From assembly GCA_030691295.1 (NCBI GenBank), contig JAUYEQ010000676.1:1-10582 (forward strand): DNA of 10,582 nucleotides, read 5' to 3'. The notes under the pieces are model-generated. The model ran no database searches. It saw only the letters and a program-made list of their open reading frames with translations, and had not been told where the DNA came from. Positions 1 through 6,716 of this stretch are shown here, piece after piece. Every line of letters starts with the position of its first letter. Within the stretch, counting starts at the first letter, position 1. The translations under genes and the position numbers were made by a program. This DNA is from Bacteroidota bacterium. GTDB taxonomy: Bacteria; Bacteroidota; Bacteroidia; Bacteroidales; Prolixibacteraceae.

Positions 1-45
1 ACGGCTTCAAAAAATAATATGCATACCATTATCAAAATCAAACAG

Positions 46-86
46 ATCCCCTTTAGTGAAAATAATATTTTCGCACTAAAGGGGAT
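46..86 (-). terminator. Hairpin terminator after the beta-mannosidase gene
   Basis: A perfect 13-bp inverted repeat (ATCCCCTTTAGTG at 46-58, CACTAAAGGGGAT at 74-86) encloses an AT-rich loop that can pair further (AAAAT with ATTTT). It lies 24 bases past the stop codon of the minus-strand beta-mannosidase. On the minus strand the stem is followed by a T-rich stretch (CTGTTTGATTTTG) rather than a pure T run, so it is a fair but not classical intrinsic terminator. The symmetry means it could also stop transcription arriving from the left of the window. Confidence 0.6.
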
Positions 87-109
87 TTGAAATGGTTATT
101 TAAAGCTTA

Positions 110-2686
110 TTAAAATGAAGAATCTAGTGTTTGAATGGCAAATATTCCGTCCAGTTTTCCTTTCAAAATATTCGTTTCAAGCTTTACCTTAACTGTTTTT
201 CCGGGAATCAGGTCAAAATAATTATCGCTAAAAAATCCGTCTTCATCGCCGATGGTCATATAGAGGTTTTTTGCCAATTGATCGGAGTTCAAGGTAATTT
301 CGAAACCACCGTCAACCGCATTTATTTCGTATTTCACATTTGGTTGTGGAAGTAAAACATCTTTTATTGGCCTGAAAAATAGTGTATTATCCGAAATTAT
401 TTTTTCGTTTTCAACCAGTTCGACCACAAGAAATTGTGTTCTGGGCTGAAGGTTCATCAGGAATTGAAGTGTTCTGGCAGCAAAAAAAGTATTGCTTGAA
501 TTAGCGGGAACAGTCACCTCCTTCACTTCTCTCCTGATTTCATTTCCGGAGAAATCGAGTACTTTAACAACCAACTGTGCTTTAATTTCAGATAGTTTGT
601 CGTTAATAATGTCCACTTTCAGCGAATCTTTATCCTGATAAGGCGAAACCAAAACTGGTTCAAATCCTTTTTTTGCAAAGTATTGCAATGCTTTCCAGCG
701 TTGATAATAATCGGTCGAACTCCACGAAGCCACCGGCCAGCAATCATTTATTTGCCAGTACAAACTTCCCATACAATAAGGAGCAGCGCGGCGGTGTCCT
801 TCAACTGCAAACTTGATTCCTTCGGCCTGTAATACGTGGTTTACATACAGGAACGATTCGAAGTTTTTCGGTTTTTTATAGTCCTGAAGCATGTAATATT
901 CTATGGTTCCGTTTCCGATTGACGAACGCTGGTGCGACTTCATAACCTCCGAGAAAATATCGTAATCTTCGGGAGCTGCATATTGTTTTACGGTTTTCAA
1001 TTCAGGAAAAGATTGAAACCCATATTCGCTCATAAACCGTGCAATGTGGGTTGCATAGTTTTTAAATGGTTCTTTTCCCCACCAAACGCCCCAGTAATGT
1101 TCGTCGCCATTGGCCAAATCTGCCGGAATACCCGGGCCGGAAGCAGGCGATGAATCCCAGTAACTGCGTGCCGGATCGTTGGCAGCAACAGCCTCAGGTA
1201 AGATTTTCAGGAAAATATCGGTGTACGATTTCCAAATTTTATCAGCGTTTTCTTTGCTTTTGGCTTCTTCCTGTGTTTTCCAGCCCCAGCCAAACCAGGC
1301 CGCCAGAATTTCATTGTTTCCGCACCACATGGCAATACTGGGGTGGTTGCGCAATCGTTTAATGTTGTCGGTTGCTTCCTGCTTTACGTTTTCAAGGAAA
1401 GCTTCATCGCCCGGGAACATGGCACATGCGAACATGAAATCCTGCCAAACCAGCAATCCGTTTTCATCGCACAAATCATAGAAAAGGTCGTTTTCATAAA
1501 TTCCACCACCCCAAACACGAAGCATGTTGAAATTCGAGATCTTCGAAGTTTTGATCACATTCCGGTACATCTCTTCTGTAACACGGGCTGGGAAAACGTC
1601 GTTCGGAATGTAGTTGGCTCCTTTCATGAAAACCGGAACACCATTTAGTTTGTAGTAAAATGAAGTTCCTTTTTCGTCTTTGTCGCGAACCAGCTCAAGG
1701 GTACGGATACCGATGCGTTCCGATTTTTCGGCGAAACGTTTGCCAATGGCCAGTTTTCCTTTGATATTGTATAAATGAGCTTCGCCCAAACCGTTGGTCC
1801 ACCACAGTTTCGGATTGACAATTTTAAAATCTACAGAATACGTTGAAATGCCTTCCGTCAGTTGAACATCGGCCTTCGCAAGTTCAACCCCATCGTTTTC
1901 AATACTGATGTTTGCATTATGTGCGGAACTGGCATCAATCTCAAAAACGGCAGTCAGTGTGGCTTCAGTTTCCGAAACTGAATTTTGTTTCAGGTGCAGG
2001 TTTTCGATACGGGCATCGTTCCAGACTGTAAGGAAAACCGGACGCCATAATCCACTTGAAACAAGGCGCGGCCCCCAGTCCCAGCCAAAATGATAGCCAG
2101 CTTTTCGGGTATAAACCGACACCATTTTATTGCCTTCAACCTTACCAATTTCGGCTAAATCGTTGGGCGAAACCGGAATCACATAGTCGTGGGCATCGTA
2201 TTTTTTAATCCCTTCAACAATCGGCGAGCGAAATAATATTCGTAGTTCGTTTGTTCCTTCCTGAAGTTGTGATTTTACATCGACCAGCCATTCGCGGAAC
2301 ATGTTATCGGCCGAAAGTACCAGCACATCGTTGACAAACACATCGGCATAAGTGTCCAAACCTTTAAAGTCCAGCGCAACCCGATCGTGTTTCATAAAAT
2401 CTGCACCCACGTTAATGGTGGTTTTATACTCCCAGTTTACTTTGTCGATCCATTGCAGATCGTGTTCGTTCAGACGGTAAAAAGGATCTTTAATCAACCC
2501 ATTTTGGAGCAAGTCGGTATGAACGCTTCCGGGAACAGTTGCTGGTAACCATTCATTTTTACCAGCCTCAGTAAAACTCCAGCTTGCCGAAAGTTCAGTT
2601 GTAACCATCAGATTGGGGTCTCTGTGCTGACATCCGAATAACAGGACGAGCGAGAAAAATACGAGGATAAGGTTTTTGATATTCAT
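110..2686 (-). CDS. GH2 beta-mannosidase, lipoprotein
   Basis: This is a glycoside hydrolase family 2 enzyme of the beta-mannosidase type, expected to remove terminal beta-D-mannose from manno-oligosaccharides with retention of configuration. The 858-residue length is normal for the group. Residues 1-19 are a lipoprotein signal peptide with lipobox LFGC and Cys19 as the lipidated residue. The residues after Cys (QHRDPN) lack the acidic cluster used as a surface-export signal in Bacteroidota, so a periplasm-facing anchor is inferred. The N-terminal sugar-binding-like domain (about 30-220) holds GWDWGPR near 201-207. The TIM barrel carries the acid/base in WCGNNE (Glu459) and the nucleophile in SEYGFQSFP (Glu554). 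C-terminal beta-sandwich domains follow. The ATG start is fixed by the signal peptide. The gene stands alone, divergent from the DoxX gene and followed by a hairpin. Family is certain; the exact sugar substrate is inferred. Confidence 0.93.
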   Translation of the reverse strand: MNIKNLILVFFSLVLLFGCQHRDPNLMVTTELSASWSFTEAGKNEWLPATVPGSVHTDLLQNGLIKDPFYRLNEHDLQWIDKVNWEYKTTINVGADFMKHDRVALDFKGLDTYADVFVNDVLVLSADNMFREWLVDVKSQLQEGTNELRILFRSPIVEGIKKYDAHDYVIPVSPNDLAEIGKVEGNKMVSVYTRKAGYHFGWDWGPRLVSSGLWRPVFLTVWNDARIENLHLKQNSVSETEATLTAVFEIDASSAHNANISIENDGVELAKADVQLTEGISTYSVDFKIVNPKLWWTNGLGEAHLYNIKGKLAIGKRFAEKSERIGIRTLELVRDKDEKGTSFYYKLNGVPVFMKGANYIPNDVFPARVTEEMYRNVIKTSKISNFNMLRVWGGGIYENDLFYDLCDENGLLVWQDFMFACAMFPGDEAFLENVKQEATDNIKRLRNHPSIAMWCGNNEILAAWFGWGWKTQEEAKSKENADKIWKSYTDIFLKILPEAVAANDPARSYWDSSPASGPGIPADLANGDEHYWGVWWGKEPFKNYATHIARFMSEYGFQSFPELKTVKQYAAPEDYDIFSEVMKSHQRSSIGNGTIEYYMLQDYKKPKNFESFLYVNHVLQAEGIKFAVEGHRRAAPYCMGSLYWQINDCWPVASWSSTDYYQRWKALQYFAKKGFEPVLVSPYQDKDSLKVDIINDKLSEIKAQLVVKVLDFSGNEIRREVKEVTVPANSSNTFFAARTLQFLMNLQPRTQFLVVELVENEKIISDNTLFFRPIKDVLLPQPNVKYEINAVDGGFEITLNSDQLAKNLYMTIGDEDGFFSDNYFDLIPGKTVKVKLETNILKGKLDGIFAIQTLDSSF

Positions 2687-2876
2687 GTTTGATTTGAGTG
2701 TGGATTTGAAGGATCAAAAATGGGAAAAATTACCGACCAATAAAATAGGGAAAAACCGGCAGTTGAATACTTTCATGAATAATCTTCACCACTCTTATAT
2801 TGAAAGGATCGATCACTCTTTTGTAATCAGGAAAGAATGGTTTAACTTCGGTTCGTTAATCTACAAACTTTAAAAT

Positions 2877-3320
2877 ATGCTTCAAAAAATTATACAAACC
2901 GACAATTCAAAAACAACCATTTTGATACGTTTATTGGTTGGGGCAGTTTTCCTTTCAGAAGGAATTCAGAAGTTTCTGTTTCCTGATGTCCTTGGCGTGG
3001 GTCGTTTTATCAAAATAGGAATTATTTACCCTGAAATTCTTGCCCCTTTTGTTGGAGCTGTGGAAATTCTGTGCGGAATTTTATTATTGGTCGGATTGCT
3101 TACCCGAATCGCATCGGTCATGCTTTTTATTACTATTTCCGTAGCAATTATCACCACCAAATTCCCGATGCTGCAAAGTAGTTTCTGGAAATTTGCACAC
3201 GAATCGAGAACAGATTTAAGTATGTTTATCGGAACGGTGTTTTTATTTATTAGGGGAGGCGGATATTGGTCAGTTGATTTTCACCGGAAGAAGAATGGAA
3301 AGAGAAAAAGAGGCCGTTAA
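2877..3320 (+). CDS. DoxX family membrane protein
   Basis: A 147-residue integral membrane protein with the DoxX/DoxD-like fold of four helices. Predicted membrane segments lie near residues 13-33, 50-76, 78-94 and 114-128. The first helix has the typical pattern RLLVGAVFLSEGIQKFLFP, and the second the family's GAVEILCGILLLVGLLTR. The C-terminus is short and very basic (HRKKNGKRKRGR), placing it on the cytoplasmic side. DoxX proteins are a broad family of mostly unknown function; some are linked to redox or sulfur-compound chemistry at the membrane. Here the gene overlaps the downstream chrA-like gene by 26 bases from its preferred start, so the two are probably cotranscribed and translationally coupled. 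The ATG at 2877 gives the full first helix. Substrate or partner cannot be read from the sequence. Confidence 0.85.
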   Translation: MLQKIIQTDNSKTTILIRLLVGAVFLSEGIQKFLFPDVLGVGRFIKIGIIYPEILAPFVGAVEILCGILLLVGLLTRIASVMLFITISVAIITTKFPMLQSSFWKFAHESRTDLSMFIGTVFLFIRGGGYWSVDFHRKKNGKRKRGR

Positions 3321-4440
3321 GTTAAAGGAAGTTGCGGGTTTATTCCTGAAACTGGGCACGATTGGATTTGGTGGTCCGGCGGCTCATATAGCCATGTTCC
3401 GTGACGAAGTGGTAGCCAAACGGAAATGGATAAGCGAGCAACATTTCCTCGATCTGATTGGCGCCACGAACTTGATTCCGGGGCCAAACAGCACAGAAAT
3501 GGCCATTCACATCGGTCACGAAAAAGCCGGCTGGAAAGGATTAATTGTCGCAGGATTGTGCTTTATTCTTCCAGCCGTTTTTATTACCGGTATTTTCGCC
3601 TGGCTTTACAAACAATATGGTCAGCTTCCCGAAGTTCAACCATTCATTTATGGGATAAAACCTGCAATCATTGCAATTATCCTGTCTGCCATTTTTCCAT
3701 TGGCAAAAAAATCATTGAAAACCATTGAGTTGGGAATTCTTGGACTTACGGCTTTGATTTTATCATTGGTTGGATTCAATGAAATACTTGTAATGTTTGG
3801 AGCAGGATTCGTAGCTTTGGCAATGACTGCTATCAGAAACAAGCAGTTCAAACCGGGAGCCAGTTTCATTTTCCCATTTGCGATCCTTCAAATTACCAAT
3901 GCTTCAATCGTATCAATTACCAACTTTAATTTATTCCTGATTTTCCTGAAAATAGGAGCGATACTTTATGGAAGCGGTTATGTGCTCTTTGCATTTCTCG
4001 ATGCAGAATTGGTCACAACCGGACTTTTATCGCGACAACAACTAATTGATGCAATTGCAGTTGGACAATTCACTCCCGGACCACTCTTTTCGTCGGTTAC
4101 TTTTATCGGGTATCAAATCAACGGTTGGACAGGTGCACTCGTTTCGACCCTCGCGATATTCCTGCCTTCGTTTGTATTTGTTGCATTGCTCAATCCATTG
4201 GTTCGAAAAATGAGGAATTCGATCCTGTTTTCGTCTTTCCTCGACGCGGTAAATGTGGCTTCAGTAGCAATTATTGTAGCGATTTGTTACGAGATGGGCA
4301 AAGAAAGCATTACCGGCTGGCGAACCGTTTTAATAGGAATTTTAAGTATTTCAGTCACTTTCGGCTTCAGAAAAGTGAATAGTGCATTTATTGTCATTGG
4401 CGGGGCGACGCTGGGTTATTTGCTGACAATTATGTTCTAA
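3295..4440 (+). CDS. chrA: ChrA-type chromate/anion transporter
   Basis: A polytopic inner-membrane protein of the CHR family with both CHR halves fused (long-chain form). The first half has GTIGFGGPAAHIAMF near the N-terminus and the signature LIPGPNSTEMAIHIG. The second half has the matching LYGSGYVLFAFLDAEL and QFTPGPLFSSVTFIGY. Proteins of this family export chromate in characterised cases, but many members are uncharacterised and may move other anions, so the substrate is inferred. I prefer the ATG at 3295, which has a purine-rich GGAAGAAG just upstream; the frame also opens at a TTG at 3274, adding seven unlikely residues. Either start overlaps the end of the DoxX gene. The next gene begins 32 bases after the stop codon. 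No chromate-responsive regulator (ChrB-like) is present in the window. Confidence 0.88.
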   Translation: MEREKEAVKLKEVAGLFLKLGTIGFGGPAAHIAMFRDEVVAKRKWISEQHFLDLIGATNLIPGPNSTEMAIHIGHEKAGWKGLIVAGLCFILPAVFITGIFAWLYKQYGQLPEVQPFIYGIKPAIIAIILSAIFPLAKKSLKTIELGILGLTALILSLVGFNEILVMFGAGFVALAMTAIRNKQFKPGASFIFPFAILQITNASIVSITNFNLFLIFLKIGAILYGSGYVLFAFLDAELVTTGLLSRQQLIDAIAVGQFTPGPLFSSVTFIGYQINGWTGALVSTLAIFLPSFVFVALLNPLVRKMRNSILFSSFLDAVNVASVAIIVAICYEMGKESITGWRTVLIGILSISVTFGFRKVNSAFIVIGGATLGYLLTIMF

Positions 4441-4448
4441 AAATCCCG

Positions 4449-4468
4449 GTTAATTAACTGTACCTTTG
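4449..4468 (+). promoter_or_regulatory. Possible Bacteroidota -7 box with upstream palindrome
   Basis: TACCTTTG at 4461-4468 matches the Bacteroidota primary-sigma -7 consensus TAnnTTTG. No good -33 TTG element is found at the usual distance. A perfect 10-bp palindrome, GTTAATTAAC (4449-4458), sits directly upstream and could be an operator or chance AT-rich symmetry. If the box is used, transcription would start around 4472-4477, at or just past the first ATG of the helicase gene. Confidence 0.4.
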
Positions 4469-4472
4469 CCGA

Positions 4473-5783
4473 ATGACAAGTCCGATTAAAAATCAAACAA
4501 ATATTCTGGAAAAAATGAGCATTGAAAAACTCAATGCCATGCAGGAAGAGGCTCAGGAGGCTATTCTTTCCAGTCCTGAAATTGTATTATTATCTCCAAC
4601 CGGAACGGGTAAGACCGTGGCTTTCCTGTTGCCCGTTATTGCAGAATTGGATATTAATTGTCCCGAAGTTCAGGTGCTTATTGTAGTACCTTCCAGAGAA
4701 CTAGCCATTCAAATTGAGCAGGTTGTCCGCGAAATGGGAACCGGTTACAAAGCAAACGCGGTTTACGGCGGAAGAGCCGGTTCAAAAGACAAGACGGAAA
4801 TTAAACACCGTCCTGCTATTTTGATCGGTACTCCAGGGCGAATTGCGGATCATTTGCGAAGGGAAAACTTTTCTTCGGAGTTTATCACCACGCTGGTGCT
4901 CGACGAATTCGATAAATCGCTGGAGATCGGTTTCGAAGTTGAAATGAAAGAAATTATGGCTTTGTTACCGAATGTTCAGAAAAAAATACTGACTTCGGCC
5001 ACGCAGGAAGTTGAAATTCCAAAGTTTGTTGGCCTGAAGAATCCGACGATCATTGATTACCTGGATAAAGGAACTTCGCAGTTGAAAGTCAGAACAATAC
5101 TTTCAACCTCGCACGATAAACTCGAAACACTGGCAGAATTGCTTTGTCACCTTGGCAATCAACCCGGAATTGTGTTCTGCAATTTCAAGGATACCATTCA
5201 GGAAGTGAGTGATTTCCTAAACTACCATAACATCGGACACGGATTGTTTTATGGCGGAATGGAACAAAAAGACCGTGAACGGGCGCTCATCAAATTCCGT
5301 AACGGAACGCATCAGTTGATTGTGGCCACTGATCTTGCTGCACGTGGATTGGATATTCCGGAGATAAAATTTATTATTCATTTTCAGCTTCCGCAACGGG
5401 CACATGAATTTACTCACCGGAACGGACGCACTGCCCGAATGTTCAACGATGGAACGGCTTATGTGATAAAAGGGAAAAATGAAATTCTGCCTGATTTTGT
5501 TGAAAATGCTGAGATTGAAGATATCCTGAAAGCACCGATACCATCACCTTCAATCTGGAAAACTTTGTTTGTTTCAGGAGGAAGAAAAGACAAAATCTCG
5601 AAAGGCGATATTGCAGGATTATTCATGAAACAAGGCAAACTGAGCAGCGACCAGATTGGAACCATTGAAATCAAAATCGATTGTGCTTTTGTGGCAGTTC
5701 AGGCATCCGAAGTAAATTCGCTTATTAATTTGGTTGACAACAGCAGGTTGAAAAGTAAAAAAGTTAGGGTGATGGTAATTTAA
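4473..5783 (+). CDS. DEAD-box RNA helicase with DbpA-type RNA-binding domain
   Basis: An ATP-dependent RNA helicase of superfamily 2. Visible motifs are the Q-motif glutamine (about Gln24), motif I SPTGTGKT (41-48), Ia PSRELA (73-78), TPGR (120-123), motif II DEFD (144-147, in place of DEAD), SAT (175-177), VFCNF (234-238), ATDLAARGLDI (285-295) and motif VI HRNGRTAR (315-322). The last 70 residues (about 366-436) resemble the DbpA RNA-binding domain (GGRKDKISKGDIAG, then IGTIEIKIDCAFVAV), which in E. coli DbpA recognises 23S rRNA, so a role in large-subunit ribosome assembly is inferred. The start could instead be the ATG at 4515 (residue 15), which begins MSIEKLNAMQ and fits the promoter position better. 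The stop codon is separated by one base from REP A, whose hairpin probably terminates the transcript. Confidence 0.93.
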   Translation: MTSPIKNQTNILEKMSIEKLNAMQEEAQEAILSSPEIVLLSPTGTGKTVAFLLPVIAELDINCPEVQVLIVVPSRELAIQIEQVVREMGTGYKANAVYGGRAGSKDKTEIKHRPAILIGTPGRIADHLRRENFSSEFITTLVLDEFDKSLEIGFEVEMKEIMALLPNVQKKILTSATQEVEIPKFVGLKNPTIIDYLDKGTSQLKVRTILSTSHDKLETLAELLCHLGNQPGIVFCNFKDTIQEVSDFLNYHNIGHGLFYGGMEQKDRERALIKFRNGTHQLIVATDLAARGLDIPEIKFIIHFQLPQRAHEFTHRNGRTARMFNDGTAYVIKGKNEILPDFVENAEIEDILKAPIPSPSIWKTLFVSGGRKDKISKGDIAGLFMKQGKLSSDQIGTIEIKIDCAFVAVQASEVNSLINLVDNSRLKSKKVRVMVI

Positions 5784-5784
5784 C

Positions 5785-5840
5785 GGGTGATGCGGTTTTT
5801 AACCGCATTTTTTTAACGGATATTACAAATCTCCGCACCC
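5785..5840. repeat. Inverted REP pair 1 (REP A + REP B)
   Basis: Two 24-base REP elements face each other. REP A (5785-5808, plus orientation) is GGGTG followed by a perfect 8-bp stem (ATGCGGTT / AACCGCAT) with loop TTT. REP B (5817-5840, minus orientation) is GGGTG followed by CGGAGATT / AATATCCG with loop TGT, one stem mismatch. The 8-base spacer is mostly T. The pair begins one base after the helicase stop codon and lies downstream of the transposase gene. The pair design matches the two other pairs near and inside the transposase gene. Confidence 0.85.
5791..5814 (+). terminator. REP-derived intrinsic terminator of the helicase gene
   Basis: The hairpin of REP A (TGCGGTT / AACCGCA, 3-base loop) is followed directly by seven T residues (5808-5814), eight bases after the helicase stop codon. 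This is the full layout of a rho-independent terminator on the plus strand, so the mobile repeat seems to serve as the gene's transcription end. Confidence 0.65.
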
Positions 5841-5843
5841 GAA

Positions 5844-5867
5844 CTGCGGTTAGAAATCGCTCCACCC
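5844..5867 (-). repeat. REP C, overlapping the transposase stop codon
   Basis: A 24-base REP element in minus orientation: GGGTG, arm GAGCGATT, loop TCT, arm AACCGCAG. The arms pair less well than in REP A. It lies three bases from REP B, in direct tandem with it. The first 18 bases of the element are coding: they specify the last five residues of the transposase (GWSDF) and its TAA stop, which falls across the REP loop and second arm. Confidence 0.8.
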
Positions 5868-6539
5868 ATACCCTTTCCATGTCCCTTTCCAATTTCGCCA
5901 ATCGGCCACTAAACCTGCTTTTACCGGATTCTGTAGCGTGTATCTTACGGCATAATACAAATGTTTTCCATCTCTGATAGTAGTGTCGAAGCTTTCTTTT
6001 TGCCAGAGTGCGCCTTCCCTGTTTTCTACTTTGTTAATTTGGTTCGATGAAAATCGCTTTACTGATTGAAGAATATCTTGCAAGTAAATCAGATTTTCTT
6101 CCTGATCTTTTTCAAATAATTCAACAACCCAATGAACATGGTTGGGCATAATGGTAAAGGCAATGTTTGTCAGCTTTTTACTTTCCCAGAATCGTAAAGC
6201 CTGAATCATAATTTCGGTATTTTCCGCTCTTGACAAGTCAATTGCCGGATTCCTGGCAGCATCCAGCAAATCATCATAGGCTTTGATGTATTTCTTCCTT
6301 ACCAGACAATACTCTTGTTTGATCTTTTCAACGGTTGATGCAGTTCCGGGTGACGCGGTTTTTAACTGCGCTAAATTTCCGCAATTAAAAATCGCCGCAC
6401 CCAATTCTTCCAATTGTCGAGTGTACCTTTCTAATGCTTTCGGTGGAACAGCATCTTTCAAATTCCAGGTTATAAAATAGGCTTGGCCGGGTTGCTGGAA
6501 ATGGGGCAAAATATGTCGGTAAGACTCTTTTTTCTCCAT
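5850..6539 (-). CDS. REP-associated tyrosine transposase (RAYT, Y1/HUH family)
   Basis: A single-strand DNA transposase of the IS200/Y1 superfamily, RAYT branch, thought to mobilise REP palindromes. The HUH metal-binding motif is MPNHVHWVV (the two His are residues 134 and 136 counting from the ATG at 6539). The C-terminal part has the RAYT pattern GALWQKESFDTTIRDGKHLYYAVRYTLQNPVKAGLV; one tyrosine in YAVRYTLQNP is the probable nucleophile, though which one I cannot prove. The protein has 229 residues from this ATG. The open frame reaches a TTG at 6563, but MEKKESYRHILPHFQQPG matches the usual family start. Seven REP elements surround it and one inverted pair lies inside it, encoding about residues 46-66 without breaking the frame. 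REP C encodes the last five residues and the stop codon. The gene appears intact, with no frameshift or missing HUH residue. Confidence 0.9.
   Translation of the reverse strand: MEKKESYRHILPHFQQPGQAYFITWNLKDAVPPKALERYTRQLEELGAAIFNCGNLAQLKTASPGTASTVEKIKQEYCLVRKKYIKAYDDLLDAARNPAIDLSRAENTEIMIQALRFWESKKLTNIAFTIMPNHVHWVVELFEKDQEENLIYLQDILQSVKRFSSNQINKVENREGALWQKESFDTTIRDGKHLYYAVRYTLQNPVKAGLVADWRNWKGTWKGYGWSDF
6348..6402. repeat. Inverted REP pair 2, inside the transposase coding sequence
   Basis: REP D (6348-6371, plus) is GGGTG, arm ACGCGGTT, loop TTT, arm AACTGCGC. REP E (6379-6402, minus) is GGGTG, arm CGGCGATT, loop TTT, arm AATTGCGG. The spacer is 7 bases. On the coding (minus) strand the pair reads through as LGAAIFNCGNLAQLKTASPG with no stop. 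It falls between two helix-like stretches (ALERYTRQLEE and TVEKIKQEYCLVRKKY), where extra residues should be tolerated. The arms carry more G-T wobbles and mismatches than the pair upstream of the gene, as expected of an older copy. Confidence 0.85.
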
Positions 6540-6545
6540 GAGTAT

Positions 6546-6564
6546 ATTGCTTTGGTATAGCAAT
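6546..6564 (-). other. Small inverted repeat just upstream of the transposase start
   Basis: ATTGCT (6546-6551) and AGCAAT (6559-6564) form a 6-bp stem with a 7-base loop, ending seven bases before the preferred ATG. It differs from the REP design. It could hinder ribosome access to the start codon and so keep transposase synthesis low, or be coincidence. Confidence 0.3.
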
Positions 6565-6579
6565 TTACGAAAAAGTATT

Positions 6580-6637
6580 TGGTGATACGGTTTTTAACCG
6601 CATATTTTATTTTCCGCGGTTAAAAACCGCGGCACCC
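6580..6637. repeat. Inverted REP pair 3, upstream of the transposase gene
   Basis: REP F (6580-6603, plus) is TGGTG, arm ATACGGTT, loop TTT, arm AACCGCAT, with one mismatch. REP G (6614-6637, minus) is GGGTG with a perfect 8-bp stem CCGCGGTT / AACCGCGG and loop TTT. The AT-only spacer is 10 bases. The pair lies between the transposase start and the terminator of the phosphorylase operon. REP G is the cleanest copy in the window and a good reference for the family. Confidence 0.88.
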
Positions 6638-6664
6638 GATCTGGTCATCCAATATTCAAATAAA

Positions 6665-6691
6665 ACCCCGATACAGATCCTGCACCGGGGT
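6665..6691. terminator. Bidirectional terminator downstream of the phosphorylase gene
   Basis: ACCCCG (6665-6670) pairs with CGGGGT (6686-6691), with inner CAG / CTG pairing. On the minus strand the stem lies 26 bases past the phosphorylase stop codon and is followed by TTTATTTG; on the plus strand it is followed by TTTTTATAT. It should end the symporter-phosphorylase transcript and may also block plus-strand transcription from the left. Confidence 0.8.
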
Positions 6692-6716
6692 TTTTTATAT
6701 CTATTAAAATGCCGAT

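Noticed and set aside
2676..2873. A 65-residue plus-strand open frame ending just before the DoxX start codon; the segment HHSYIERIDHSF faintly recalls the start of AraC-type regulators.
   Set aside because: It starts at a TTG inside the opposite-strand gene, has no recognisable domain, and the resemblance is too short to call a gene or remnant. The gap is more simply a divergent promoter region, though I found no convincing -7/-33 pair in it.
6540..6563. Extending the transposase start to the TTG at 6563.
   Set aside because: The extra eight residues (LYQSNILM region) run through a small inverted repeat and do not look like the family N-terminus; the ATG at 6539 gives the usual start.
5785..6637. 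The repeated palindromes as a possible CRISPR array.
   Set aside because: The repeats alternate in orientation, have irregular spacing of 3 bases to several hundred bases, no uniform spacers and no cas genes; they fit REP elements.
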